64,000 nucleotides of DNA from [Phialemoniopsis] sp. UDSM-2020 (GCA_018873225.1 JAEILZ010000005.1:2790001-2854000); one strand, 5' to 3'. Numbered from the stretch's first letter, positions 33,228 through 46,545 are shown. Notes: generated by a model from the sequence alone, not told the origin. Program-made: numbers and translations.

Positions 33228-36200
33228 CATATCTGCATCGATGCGGCGAAAAGGCCGCCAAGGTTGTTTCTGTTTGACCATACGAGCGAGCCAACCGCAA
33301 AAGCACCCAATCCACCGTTACTGGCACCCACTTTGCGGACCCGAACACTCGAGCGGATCCGGGTCAAGGATCATGTCGTTATCACGAAAACCTGGACGGC
33401 GTTGCTTTAGTTCCCTTGGTTCCCAGCGACCCATTTGCAAAGCCTGTGATGCCGTTGGCTGGGCTAGGGCCAACCGCTTGCCTTTAGCACTCGCCTCTGG
33501 GTTCCGCTTACAACCCCGTTTCTGCAAGCAAGGTTGACCCTGGCAACTTAACACGAGCGACAGCAGGGAAGAAGGGAGAAGGAATACACATCTATGACGG
33601 CAGGCGGCTGAAGAAAATACTTAGGCTTGCCAATTATCGATGGCACCATCACCAGCAGGCAGGGCGTCGTGCGACCTGCCTCTCTAGTCTGTTCCTACAG
33701 GCACGCCCCGGCGACAGGGTCGAAGGACCCGGAAACCTAAGGTCTGATGCGACCTCGATGAAGATAAGGTAACCTCCGTACGGAGCACCTAATCATGTAA
33801 CTATGGAGCAGTGTAGCCCGGCGGCTGCATTCAGCAAAACCCATGCTTGCCTGTCCATGCGCAGATATGTACGGAAGTAGGCAGCGAACTATCAAGATCC
33901 CTGCCCGCCGGCAGCAGGCATGTTGGCAGGCTGGAAAGGCCCATGCAACCGCCCGTCTACGATCGCATCCATGCAGTAATTTTGAGACGATGATCCTCTT
34001 TCTAGCTCCTCAGCTCGTCGCACAACCTCATTTCCTCAACAAAAGCGGTAGTCGCAGGTTACACCGGAGTTTGGACACATACGAAAAGAGGTCCTGGCGG
34101 TGCAGGGGGGCTAGGACACCCTTGTCCAATATTGATTTCGTGATAATGTTGGAGAGTGGATGCAATGACTGTCGTTACTTGAGCCGCGATAACTCACAAA
34201 TTCTACTCTGAAGGAAGTTGCCGGGCGCTTTGATAAGAGAGGCTCAACACAACATCTAGAAATGGAATATCAGAGACACCCCATAGGCTCTCTCGAAGCG
34301 AGCGTTTTCGGGAGTGGCTTTCCTACCCATCTCACAACGGCAGAAATTGCCATTGGCAAAAAAAGCCACTGGCGCATCCGCTGGGCGTCGTATCTCTGCG
34401 CTGTCCGGACCTATCACTGCAGGAACGGCTGCTCCATCACAATGCTATCTTGCTCACGCCACCTCGGCGAGCAGTGAGGCCATCGACGTGATTTGATATG
34501 TGAAGCCACATGGCAGACAGTACAGGCAGAGACGCACGCCGAAAAAACCCTGTTGGGCCTGCATAGTCAAGAAGTTCTTTACCTATCTCGAGGGAAAAAC
34601 GCCACCTGAGAAGTGACAAGAAAAGGCCGTACCTGGGCGGAGCATCGGGAAGCAGCAGGCTGACCTGCATGGTGGCTGGGCTCGGCGGGCGTCAGGGGTG
34701 TGCTCACCTCTCTAGCCCTCCAGCAGATGATATGCAGTTGCGGCTCGCACGTTGCCAGCTGATTTGCAGGGAGACCGGATGAGCATGCATGGGAGGAGCC
34801 GATCGACGACGCCCGCGCGGCTGGGGCAGCGTGTTTGTGTTATCCGTGCCGACTTCTCCCCCCATTTGACAGCTGAGACCTGTTCCCGACGTAGCACGGG
34901 AAGAACAACGACAAGCGCCTGACCGGACCTGAGCAAGGGGGACCAAGATCAAGGAAATCGTGCAGCTGGGACGGGACAAGAAGCTGCAAGCTTAGTTACA
35001 GGTAAAGAAACCGAGGGGAAAAAGAAAAGAAAAGTGCGGTCCTTCTGTTGATGCGCTGGCAAGAACTTCCCCCGAAGTGTTTGATAGGGAGAATCCCGCC
35101 GCCACGTACAATACGGTAGTTAAGAGTTGGTGGTCTTGGATGGAGGTGCTTAATCTCCGGGTACTACGGAATCACCTTGGAAATGTCTCATCGCTCGGGA
35201 GCCTAACCTCAGCGCCGGGAACCTGCCCTACCAGCTCTGCACCCACATTTCAGTGCTAGTATCCTGGTGCTTGTAGACGGCCTCAAGTAACACCCGAGAC
35301 AATGGCTCCCATTCCAGCGGACGAGGGGCCGTAGTAGGTAGCAGCTAGTGAAAGTGTCTCACGGAGAGCGCGAGGAGGGGAAAAGCGTGGTGGGAACCTC
35401 CACAGGCCACATGGACAAGATCACTGTGGAGAAGAGTGTCTCGCTCTCGGTGATGCCCGTAGACCAGCATGTCCTTGTGAGCTCAACGCAGTGTTTTTGG
35501 TCGATGAGCTGCCGGGACTTGCCGTTTCGCATGCTGTGTACGATGGTCACCAGGGCACTGCATCTGCTTTGTACTTTCTCAACGATTTGAGTATTAGAAT
35601 GGCTATAGTATTGATCATGAGAGTGAACTCCGCCATATCACCGCCCCAAGAGGACGCGTGTGCCTCGTAAAGAAAATATCAGAACAAAAGAGTTTGTCCA
35701 GATTCATAGTCCCGAATCTTTATACTTTCCCAGATATCCCAGTCTATATATAGGGTTTTCCCATTTGCCGTCAGTATGCGCCGTGTTCTCCCTTGCCACA
35801 AATGTCTTGTGGTCAGTCGTAAGAAAAAAAACAAGTAGTAGTCCCAAATAGGATAGAAAATGATCCGACGCCGTAGAATGTATATCGTGATATGTTGTGA
35901 CAAAGTAGATTGTAAACGAGAGGGTCATGCTGCCGCCATGAACATGCTGGCGACTGGCAAACAAAGCAACATGATCGGTCCCCCTTTTGGGGCCTTTTGC
36001 GCATATGACGTGAGCGCGAGTAAGGTTGACAGCTGTGACAGGTCGAGCGAGAGTCGAGGCCCAAGCCACAAGCCACAACACTAAGTCGAATGAATGACGT
36101 CGAGTCAAGTGAGTGAAGCCCAGCGCCGGTGCAATGGTGTCGGAGAATAAGTATGTACAACGTGTGGTAGTTTAACCTGCTTGACCTCTTTGGATCAAGT

Positions 36201-36255
36201 TGGCCTTGGTGTGTAAAGTTGGTAGGGTGGTGGGCATTTGTTAGCGCTGGCCTAG

Positions 36256-36268
36256 GTGTGTGTGTGTG
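36256..36268. repeat. (TG)n microsatellite
   Basis: A short run of six TG units lies just downstream of the gene ending at 36337. Confidence 0.8.
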
Positions 36269-36336
36269 GTCGAAGGGTGACAAGAAAGTTGGTAGTCTAG
36301 CGGGCTAGTCTCTCAATGGCGCTCCTCGCTTGCCCC

Positions 36337-37729
36337 TTAGACCGCCACCGCTGGGGGTTTGCTGCTGCGAAGGGACCAGCGGTTCTTCTTGGTGAGTCTC
36401 GCGCCATGCGATTTCGATAGCTTGTTGCCCTTGGGCGGGGCTGCGGGGGTCACGGGTGCCTGGGCCGGCGCAAAACTGGCCTCTTGAAACTCTGTTGGTA
36501 GGGCGGTAGTGGTGACGGTCGCCTGCGTAGTTTCTTTAGCGCCTTGGGCCCCAACCAGAGCTCTGGGAGTCGAAAAGTCGATCGTGTCGATCCTAGTCGA
36601 GCCCGCGGATTTCGATGTGCGCTGCTGAGATTTCGGTCCCAGTGTTGGGGTTGAGATCGCCATGCCCATCGCCAGGGGGCCGTCGTCTGAGACAGCCTGA
36701 GGCACCACCTCGTAGTCGGGGAAGGGCTCGGCAATGTAGGAAGGGTCGATGTCGGCGCTGGACGAGGTCGATGAGTTTGGTAGTCCAAAGCCACCTAGAA
36801 TGTGGCCCGAGCTAGCCGAGCTGGGCCTGCTCGTCCTGGAGGGAGAGCTGAAGTTCATGGGAGGTAATGCTGGCACCGGCGGGATTCCTGCACTCGATGA
36901 TGGCGCCGTCACGGTCCGGGATGCAGACGGTCTCGAGGACGAGGGAGGGTAGTACATGCTCCGCGGTTGGGCCTGTGGGCTGTGAACCGTCATCGCAGGA
37001 GGATCCGAGACTCTCCTGCTGGGGTGCAGGCGGTGCGGTTGGTCGTTGCTGACAACGCGCACAGCACGGCTGTCTGGCGCTCGGTGGCTCGAAGACTGCT
37101 TTGTAGGCATCTCCAGGTCGTCTTGTGAGCTCGTCGAGTCACCAGAGCTACCAACCGGCGATCCTGCTGCTCCGATGTCAGCCAATGCGCCTGGTAAGAT
37201 AACCAACTTCTCGCAAGGATATACCTTTACTGGACGTTCGACTGGCGCGACCAGAGTCGACCATCATGGGCCGGTCGACGTTCTTGCCCTTGCCTGCAGC
37301 ACCATGCGGCAGCTCCACGGGGGTGTAAACAACTTCACCGCCCCGATCGCTCCATCCCGGCATGCTGCTGTAGCTATATGTCCTAGGCACCTTGACCATG
37401 GGGTTGGCGTAGACTGAGGGGTACGAGACGTGGGAGAGAGAGCTGTTGACCCGAGGCATCCCGCTGTGGACTGGCGTCATGACTCCTCCTACATGCATTC
37501 CCATACCGCTTGCCGTCATGGCACTCCTTCTCTTGTGTTGTTCTATGATCCTCGGCCGATCATCTGCTCTCCAGGTCTGTGGCGCGCCGGCCAGTGCGTC
37601 GACAGCTGCATGGGTGGGAACATGCTTGTATGGCGGCTTTTGTGCTGCTTTCTTGTCGATCTCGGCCTGCTTGTCCTTGTGCTCCTTGGCGGCCTGACGG
37701 CCCCGTCTGATGAGGGAAAAAACCGACAT
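36337..37729 (-). CDS. Hypothetical low-complexity protein
   Basis: I do not recognise a domain in this protein. Two exons (37225-37729 and 36337-37166), joined in phase through a 58 bp intron, give 444 residues. The N-terminus is short and basic with a helical, charged segment (MSVFSLIRRGRQAAKEHKDK, then QAEIDKKAAQKPPYKHVPTH). The rest is Ser/Pro/Thr-rich and probably disordered. It has repeated SSRPSAS/SRTSRPSSAS-type stretches and a basic C-terminus (GARLTKKNRWSLRSSKPPAVAV). The composition resembles conserved but uncharacterised filamentous-fungal proteins that are heavily phosphorylated. The regular intron, sustained open frame and divisible length support a real gene. It lies alone between two long gene-poor stretches. 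Confidence 0.75.
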
Positions 37730-40700
37730 GAGGGCTGGTGTGAGTTGTTGTTGCAGTCCCTCTGCTGGTCCAGGTAGAGGGGGAGAGTGGAAGAGAGTAG
37801 ACTAGGTGGGAAGCGAAGGCAGGTCCACGGCTTATACCCGAGCGTGGCAGCCTCTGCGGGAAAGAGCTGGAGTAGTCTTTACTCCGTAGTACGTCGTAAT
37901 GGAGACCGAGAGCCTACTAGGCCGAAGAGGGGCCAAGTTGGGGACGGAGTGGTAGTATAGGTGGGATTTATTGAACCCTGTTCGATGGGCCAGACCAGTT
38001 GAGCTAGTAGGCCGAATGGCCGAATTCAGGAACGACAAAGGGTGGAGCCTGTGTGCGTGCGGTTCAAGGAATGGGACGAGGGTGCGGCCCGTGGGCGCAA
38101 TGTCTTGTCTCTTTGAGGATGGACAAAGTGTCAGCTGTTGCGATTGACGGGAAGAGAGGCGTTCAATCCCTCTTTTTGGGCGTTGATGTCTTTTTAGAAA
38201 AGAAACAACGGCAACCCTGCAATGGATCTGGGGAGTGCCGCGTTTTTGAGAAAAGCTCGTATCGGTCGGTAGGGACGGATGGCCTGAGATGAATCCAAGC
38301 AGAAAAGACCCCGTTCAGAGGGAGATGAAACACATCCGCCAATTCGACAACAGTCAAACCCAAGCTGCCGGGTTCAAGAATCAGTCGGAGAGAGCAAGAG
38401 ATCTTTTGACTGCAGGGTAGGTATGTGGACCATCTGCAAAGAAATGCGTGTGTAGTTTAGGCTAGCGTTGGGGGGGATCTGGCCACGACTGAGTGTTGAG
38501 AGGTAATACGTCTGTAAGCTGCAAAAACACCCCAGAGGTAGAGTAGCGAACGTTACCAAAGAGTGAAGGAAGACGAAGAGACGATTGATGAATAGAGATC
38601 AGAAGGGAACGAGATCTTGCAGGAGAATGGATTATATGAAGGCAATGGGGACCAGTACCTGGAAGAGGAGAGGAGGAGGAGATGGACTGGAGAGTACAGA
38701 CTAGTTATCTATCTCTGTATGTATGTGTGTGTGCATCCCATGCATGCAGCTTCTTGCTCGGGCTGCACACTATTCTCGAATCCCCGTCGTCCCATCTGAA
38801 CAGGGCCAGCAGCGAGCGCAAAAGCAACCACGCAGAAGCAAGCACGCGGGGGCGTGAGACAATCCTGGTTCGTGGCCCCGAAACTTCCTCCTTGGTCGAT
38901 CACTAGATTTCCTGGTGCAGATGAATGGTGACGGGGTCCCCCTGGCAGGCCTGGGTCTCGGTTGGCTTGGCCGTTAGCCGTCCTGCAGGGTTTGACCAGG
39001 GGGTGAATGGGATGGGACGAGGAGCGGCCAGCACTCCGTACGCGGTATAACTACTTCTAGTTTGTGCGAGGCAAAGTGGAGAGAAGTAGCAAAAATAAAA
39101 AAAGGCAGACAAGTAGACAGCAGATATGGTATGGTACTTTCGAGTGTCACCATTGCTTGCATAAGTGCCGCCAATATCACAGCCCAGGGGCTTCCCTATC
39201 TCGATAACTACATGTACATCCACATGCCCAACCTGGGTATATCATCATGATCATGGACCCGTCGGAAGGTCGGTCGGTGGTACCTTTGCAAAAACGTCGA
39301 TAGACTTATCGCCCGGAAAATAAGGTCCAGTCTTGCTTGGACCGTCAGCAGCCACCGGGGGAAAAGTGTGGGCGGTTCTGCTGTTAGCTCAACGGCGTCC
39401 CCAAGTAGTGACGCAGCAACCGCGCACACATTGCACACACCCGACCGATAACTTGACCGCCAGGCCGCTCAGGGGAACGAAACAGCGTTGGGCTTGGAGA
39501 GGTTGAAACGGTGCGGGCAGGCGTGCCTTTCCGGGGGGCGAGGGGGCCAACGCATCTGGCAACTAATGGCAGAAAGCAAAAAGATTGAAAAAAGCCTCTC
39601 AGCCAGTGCTTGACTTTTTGATAGAGGGTGGGCCTCTACTTTTTCTCGTATTCGACTGCGTACAGGTACGGGTACAGCAATCATGCATGGGCTTTCACCC
39701 TCCGTCCGTTGGGTTGGGCCTTGTGCATGGTGCATAGCGCTGAGAATCCTGAGAGCATCCACTTAATTCTCTGGAAAGGCGTGTGGAGGTAGCGGTACAT
39801 TAGTGGCCCCTTGGCAATAAATCATTCAGCTGCCCAGGCCTAGCCATCAAGTCGGTTCCGTCCATGACGTGGTTAGCGAGAGTTACTGGTGAACCACAGC
39901 TGCTTTCCACTCTTCAGCTTTGTCCTTCGTGTTAGCGACATACGCTCCGGGTGATCCTCCACGCCATGCGACGATCTCCAGCCGCATGTTGCAAGGGCCG
40001 GCGGCGGCAGCATGCCGGGCGGGTACCATGGAGGCTCACCGACCTCACTCTCCGCGGGGATTGAAGCAGGCGTATGGGAGAACCAGACCTCATTAAACGC
40101 TCGCAAACTATTGCACAACGTGGCTGATGGCTGAGTGAGAAGGAGAAGGTCGAGGAAGATCCTCGTCCGAGCAACAGCCCGACGAAGAGGAGCAGGCAAC
40201 GATGGCAGACGCCTCTCGGCTACGTCCCCAAGAACGTGGTTCACCCGATAGATGGTCTCGAGGAACTTGATTCGGTAATGCAAGATACGAAGCACGAAAA
40301 GTGTTGGGATGGACGTCTGCCAAACGCCGGCATCCGCACCTGCCAGATGAGAGTGGCAGCCATGGTCCGATAATCTCGCCATCTGCCGACAGGTTTGATG
40401 CTGTGCGAGCCACATGCCACTCACGAATAGCTCTTCCTCTCTGCGAGCCATCTGGACTGTGCAACATTGTTGACGCCCACGCTGCCTAATGGCACTCCTC
40501 TCCTTATCAACCTCGGATCCGGCACGACACCATCACAACTGTCCCCGTCGAAAGGACACTGCAGACACGGAGCGGACTACTTGGATGGCGTAAAGTCAAG
40601 GAGAGAGAAAGGTGGGTTTTGTGCCGGCCGAAACAAAACACCGCAGAATTGTCTGCTGCCAGGGCAAACCATGCAGTCTCTGTTTCCAACAAAGTTTAGC

Positions 40701-40964
40701 TGTATCCACAGACTAAGAAAGGGTCTCATGTCTCACCAAGTGGGAGCATCCGCACCCACGGCGCTTTGCCCTGGTGGTTTAGCCGAGGGGCTGGCTGTTG
40801 GGCGGATGCTCCGCCATGTGTCATGGTAGTTGGCATGCATTTTGGCTCCGTGACTGACAAGATTGATACTACTTCTGCTATGGTACTAACTGTAAGGTGA
40901 GAAGCTGGGCAGAACACTGGCCGGCCTCTGACCTTGGCTAACATGCCAAGAACGTGAAAGATTA

Positions 40965-41095
40965 GTTCGTTCATGTTTTCGATCAATCTTTACCAGACTA
41001 CCAACAGACTAAATAATCTGTTCATGTCCAGATAGTGGGATAATCCTGAGTGATCAGTTAGGATTTAAGGTACATCCATGAAGGAAACCGTCAAC
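40965..41095. mobile_element. MITE-like short inverted-repeat element, copy 2
   Basis: This 131 bp segment is related along its length to 23363-23496. Shared blocks include CCAACAGACT/CTAACAGACT, AGTGGGATAATCCTG, GTGATCAGTTA, GGTACATC and AAACCGTCAACTAAT. The right end AAACCGTCAAC is intact, while the left end has decayed (GTTCGTTCATGTTTT). Both ends are flanked by TA, consistent with a Tc1/mariner-type target site. No coding capacity. Confidence 0.65.
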
Positions 41096-42205
41096 TAATG
41101 TGTGAGCCATTTGCCTACTAACGAGCTGCTCACCTTAGGTCAAGGCTGCGATAGAAAATCATTCTACGTTTCTACCAGAGTAGATCAATATACACGAAAT
41201 ATATCGGATAGCCTTGAAGAGTACTGTAGCTGGAAGGTTCGGGTACAGCCATCATGTCAAGATGGGGATATACTTGAACATGCTTGAACATACTTAAGTA
41301 TGTAGCCTTCATGCACTGAGCTACCGCTGCTGAACATGAATGATCATTGTAGCGATCACCGCCTAAGCAGAAAGACCTCGGGGATCGAGCGTGTCTGCCG
41401 ACTTGGGAATACTCCTTTGCTTGACGCATCACACGGGAAAATCCACATCTGCTCCCTCTCAACTAGCTACCTGACGATGGTGTTGAGTGATACGGCTATA
41501 AAGTGACCAAGGACTTGCTTGGCATGGTAATGATTGCATTGTTCGGCAGGCCAGGCGAGGCCGGCGGTAATGGGACGAATGGATTGTGGAAAAGAAGCGC
41601 TGAGAAGCAGGAGAAGCGGCTAATCAAATCGACCGCCTCAACACCCTTTCGAAGAAAAAGAGTTGTCCGTCTGTGACCGCATGGCTTGGTCGACGACAAA
41701 GCGTGGGGGGCGGGCAACAAGATGTCTGTTAAGTGCAAGGTTACAGGCAAGCTGACGGCCTGTGTCAAAGCGTCTTGGGGGTGGGTTGGGGAGAGTTACA
41801 GCGCTAATGGCCCGCTAAAACGGGAGTTGGGCAAGGGGGGGCAAAAGCCGGGCGAGCAGCGAACATCAATCCAATGGCATTGAAAGGGACAAATGGCAGA
41901 TGGCAGCAAGAGAGACAAGGCATGGTCCATCACGCGTAATTCGGCCCCACTTTTTGGCAATCCTGCGCTACGGCCTTGACAGCCAGCCAGATTTGCCAGA
42001 GCACAGGCCAGCGGCCTGAAGTTTCTTATCACCATCTCTCTCCAAATACCCAAATCCAGACCCAAGACATTTGCGACTGCTGCCCACGCGACACCCGGCG
42101 CATCACCCCAAACATCGTCCGGTCTCTGGCTCAACCGCATAATCGCAATCGCCAGACGCCCATCGCCCTCGCTCTCTGGCTTTCCTCGTCCCTCGGCAAC
42201 CGGAT

Positions 42206-42218
42206 CGCGCGCGCGCGC
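42206..42218. repeat. (CG)n repeat
   Basis: A short CG-dinucleotide run lies about 310 bp upstream of the PSY2 start codon, in the probable leader/promoter. Confidence 0.75.
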
Positions 42219-42524
42219 AATCTCCCTCTCGCCCACCCAGACCCCAGAAATTTGTGGCGCTTCAGGCTGGGTCATCCCGATCGCCAATCCTCCGACGTCA
42301 CCCTGTGCCGGATTTTCGCCGCCTCAACATCTCGACTTCACCCGAACACCGCCTGAGCAATCGCGCGCCCCATTTGCACGGGCGCCCGCACACCAGAGAA
42401 GGTGGCGGCACTTACCCTCATCAGCCAGGCCGAAACAGAACTTTCCCTACAGCAGCACCTGGATCTCGCGCCTGATCTCCTCAGCTACGGCCGGGTTGTC
42501 TCCGAGGGGGACTCCGAACCCGTG

Positions 42525-45521
42525 ATGATGGCACACTCGGTGCCTCATCAGTCGACCGATAAGAAGCGTGTCAAGGTCTACGAACTCCGTAATAATGACT
42601 GGTTTGACCGCGGCACCGGCTTCTGTACGGCTACGTTCATACCGGTGCGTAAACCCCGCTCGCCCTTCGCGGCTTTCCTGTCATTCTTCATCGGATGCGC
42701 CAGGATGCACCAGGGCGCCTGTCCCAGGCTTCCATCCGGTCATCGCTATGCCGTCCTCCAAGACATTGGCTAACGATTGAATGATGCAATCTAGGTCGAC
42801 GACGGGCAGACTAAGGAACCCCGCGTGATAGTTGAATCGGAAGATCACCCCGACAGACTCCTGCTTGAGACACGTATCTGCAGAGAAGATGGATTTCAAA
42901 AGCAGCAAGGTTTGTTGTCTATGACTCTGCTTTCATGCTTCGCGTCAGTTGACTAAATACAACAGACACCTTGATCGTATGGACCGAGCCAAGCAATGGC
43001 GTCGACATGGCATTGAGTTTTCAGGAAGCCGAGGGATGCAGCTTGATATGGTATACCAACGCGCCCAGCCACCATGCAATGTCAAAGAGGTTGCGATAAC
43101 TAACACCTCCCTCTCAGGAAATTCATAAGTAGTATCCAGCAGTCTTTCCAGACAAATATGGCCGGTCCAGGTAGGGCGTTTCTTCTCTCGGGTTCCTTTG
43201 GATCTTGCTAACCATGTTGCCACTGTGTAGACGACAGCCTTTCCGACGATTTGGCCATGGACATGCCCACGTCCGTAGCTCTTCCTCCAGCCGATCTGAA
43301 CAACCTGCAGGAACTGGACAGTAATATGCGGATCCTGAGTTCATCTGCTAACGGCCGCGACGCCCTCGCCAAGTACATCATGAACGAGGACTACATTAGG
43401 AAACTCATTCCCCTCGTCGAGATGGCTGAGGATCTGGAAAGCCTGGGCGATTTGCATCACCTTTGCAACATCATGAAGACCATCCTTTTGCTGAACGACA
43501 CCGGCATCATTGAGCACGCTGTGTCGGATGACTGCGTGCTCGGCGTGGTGGGTGCTTTGGAATACGATCCCGATTTCCCGAGCCACAAGGCGAACCATCG
43601 ACAGTGGCTTAACAACCAAGGGAGATACAAGGAAGTTGTCCGCATCCAGGACGACATCATTCGCAGGAAAATCCACCAGACGTATCGGCTACAGTATCTC
43701 AAGGATGTCGTTTTGGCACGTATCCTAGACGATCCCACCTTCTCCGTCCTCAACTCCCTCATCTTCTTCAACCAGGTGGACATTGTACAACATCTTCAAG
43801 CCAACGTGGGCTTTCTCAACGACCTCTTCGGGATATTCATCGACCCCACAGAGGAGCTGCTCCGGAAAAAGGAGGCCGTACTGTTCATCCAACAATGCTG
43901 TGCAATCGCAAAGAACCTCCAGCCCCCAGCTCGTCTTACACTGTATAACAACTTCCTTTCTCATGGCCTATTGCAGGTCATCAATTTCGGGCTGCGGAAT
44001 CTGGACGTCTCCGCGAGAGTGGGCGCAACAGACATTTTGGTGTCCATGATAGATCACGACCCTCAGATGATTCGCCAAACGATGTACCGGCAGATACAAG
44101 AGAAGCAACCGCCCCTCACAGATACCCTTATCGACCTCTTGCTTGTTGAGGTAGACCTTGGCATCAAGTCACAGGTCTCCGATGCCCTGAAAGTGTTGCT
44201 CGACCCAACCCCGCCAGGCCAGCCCCAGGAGAACTTTGCCGCCAAGGCCAACGGCGGCGAGTTTGCCAACCGACCCCGGCCTCAGCAACAGCCGATTGAC
44301 GCGCAGCAAGAAGTATTCCTCAATTACTTTTACGAGCATTCTGCTCCGCGTCTCTTCAAGCCTCTTCTCGACCTTGAGGGCCGAACTGACCACAACTTCT
44401 CCCTGGTTGAGGATGGAATCTTCAGCTATCTTAACGACATATTGTGCTTCTACGTCCGGCAACACCATCACCGCAGCAAATATTTTGTGCTGACACAGAA
44501 CCTGGTCCTGCGATTCGCGCAGTTGCTGGACTGCCAGCAAAAGCATCTTCAACTTGGTATGTATCACGCGTTTTGTTCTCGTACTCCAACCAGAGGCTAA
44601 TAACTCTCAGTGGCGATACGCTTCTTCCGCCAACTAGTCTTCCTCCAGGATGATTTCTACGCCCGGCACATTGCCGAAAAGCGAGTGCTCGGTCCGATTC
44701 TAGAAGTCTTGATCAAGACGTTACCGCGAGACAATTTGCTCTGTTCCGCCTGTCTTGACCTGTTCGAGCTTATTAAGAAAGAGAACGTTAAGGACCTCAC
44801 GAAACATCTAGTCGACAACTACCGCGAGAAGCTGGAATCTCTGAGCTACCTGGAGACTTTTCAAAACCTGCTTGTTCGCGGTGAGCAGCCGCAGGGGTAC
44901 GGGAATTCGATGGACTCATACTTTAACGAAGGTGAAGAGGACTCGGCGAATGGCAGGCCACCCAACGTTGGGGTCAGAGGCCACATGGAGCATCTCGCGA
45001 TGGACCCGGAGGAGGAGGCTTACTGGAATACTTCAGATGATGAAGAGGAGGCCGATGTTAAGAAAGCAGGCCACGTCACAGTGTCAAATGGAGCTGAGCT
45101 GGCATCAAAACCGCTCGTGGACTATGCATCGGACGAGGACGGCGACGAGAATGGGGACCTGGAGATGCCTCCCGCCGACACGGAGCCCGAGGCGACCGGG
45201 GCCGAACATGCGGAAGATGATGCTCTGAGCGAGACAAGCACGACATCCATCTCACCACCTGAGCGTCTCTCGGAGAAACGGCGGCGCGAGGAGGATGAAG
45301 ACGACGAGCTGGGGAAGCTGATGCAAAACAAGCGCCGGCACAGCGGCTCCGGCGGCATCAACGCCAACATGTCTGCATTTCGAAAGAAGAAGGGCGCCGC
45401 GGCAGGGGGCCGGAACGACTCACCAGGCACTGGTGGTGTAGGGCCAAAGAAGATCTCCATCAGCATTTCTTCATCGATAAAATCCTCAACAACAGGACAG
45501 CAGGAGGAAGAGGCTTCCTGA
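42525..45521 (+). CDS. PSY2: Protein phosphatase 4 regulatory subunit 3 (Psy2/SMEK)
   Basis: Psy2 targets the PP4 phosphatase (Pph3-Psy2) to substrates such as phosphorylated H2A and Rad53, ending DNA-damage checkpoint signalling. Six exons (42525-42644, 42795-42909, 42966-43050, 43118-43170, 43231-44556, 44611-45521) join in phase to 869 residues. The N-terminal EVH1/PH-like domain (KRVKVYELRNNDWFDRGTGF, then IVWTEPSNGVDMALSFQEAEGC) reads through four short exons. The long helical-repeat SMEK domain follows, including ILDDPTFSVLNSLIFFNQVDIV and FLNYFYEHSAPRLFKPLL. The C-terminal tail is acidic and Ser-rich with KR clusters. Two adjacent ATGs (42525, 42528) are both possible. The frame is open upstream to 42402 without an ATG. 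Confidence 0.95.
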
Positions 45522-46545
45522 TCCCATCCGAGCACCGTGTTTTGATATGGACCCCTGAAGTTCGACACATGGGGAGGCGATTGAATGGATACTGGCGCTC
45601 CTAATCGGATCATGACCACCAACCCAACCCCCCTTTATGACGAAATATGAGACTGGTACTTGCTTTAATATGACGAACCGGCGTTTTGATTTATATCTCC
45701 TTTGGGAGAGTCTCGACTTCTTTACTTCTGCCGACGGCTGTTCGGTACGGTACCCGGATAGGAATTTCGGGGATAACCAGGGACTGGCGTCACGCTGTTC
45801 AGATAACTAACTACTGGAAAATTCACTTCCAGAAACAAGGAGGGGTGCAAGAGGAAGAGAAAGTCGGAGAGATGGACAGGAACCAGGGAGACCGCCACCA
45901 ACCCTGGTCCAGCATGGCATGGATGTACCATTATATGAGATCGTGTATGCCTTTTCTTTCCTCCTTTTCAAGCATTGGCGAGAGCTCTCGAGACTGGTGG
46001 TGGAGGTGGGAATGAGAGGAGGAGATTAGCATATGCATGGCAGAATAGCATGCGAGGCGGGAGAGGCTTTTCAGTCTTTCCCCGTCATCCCGTCATCTTG
46101 CGGAGTATTTCAAACATGACAAGTGTGGACGTTTCAATGAAGACAAAAGTAACACATGATCCTCGGTTGACATCATGCCAGTCAGTGATGCAGCTTCTGT
46201 TTCTCCCACGCCAGACAGAACCTAGATTGGTGTGTGAACCGAGGGACAAAAATGTATTTGACACTGCAAGAGAGAATCGGTCGAGGTTGCTTGAGGAGAT
46301 TATTAAGTATTATTTGACTTGCTCTGCTTCGTTTTAAAAACAACCCAGAACCCCATTCTTCGCCCCATTTGTTCCCATATATACATGTATATCGTTCGTC
46401 CCATGTTTGCTAATACAATATGCCCCGTTGCCGCTCTTCGAAGCAGCCGGATGCATAGAAGAAATCGTTGTCTACACCAGTCCCGTCTATCGATTTCATG
46501 GTCTCGCCACAATGCCATTATCTAACCTCGCCCTGCCTCGCTCGC
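45522..46545. other. Convergent spacer PSY2 / ERG1
   Basis: This 1 kb region lies between two convergent genes and is presumed to be 3' untranslated and spacer sequence. It becomes AT-rich at 46290-46430. Short frames on both strands carry no motif. Confidence 0.55.

Larger units (their letters stand above)
31575..36336. other. 4.8 kb region without a convincing gene
   Basis: No family-level coding signal, RNA gene or intact element was recognised. Present are a CA/CG microsatellite (33205-33227), a palindrome CTCCGTACGGAG (33774-33785), a TG repeat (36256-36268) and many short overlapping frames on both strands. The right-hand part probably contains the 3' region of the gene at 36337, and the left edge the ALG5 promoter. 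Confidence 0.5.
37730..42524. other. 4.8 kb region without a convincing gene
   Basis: This stretch contains a second copy of the short inverted-repeat element (40965-41095), many unremarkable short frames and a 192-codon minus-strand frame (39873-40451) that is discussed as a finding. The last few hundred bases (about 41980-42524) are C-rich and likely form the PSY2 promoter and leader. They carry a CG microsatellite at 42206-42218. Confidence 0.5.
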
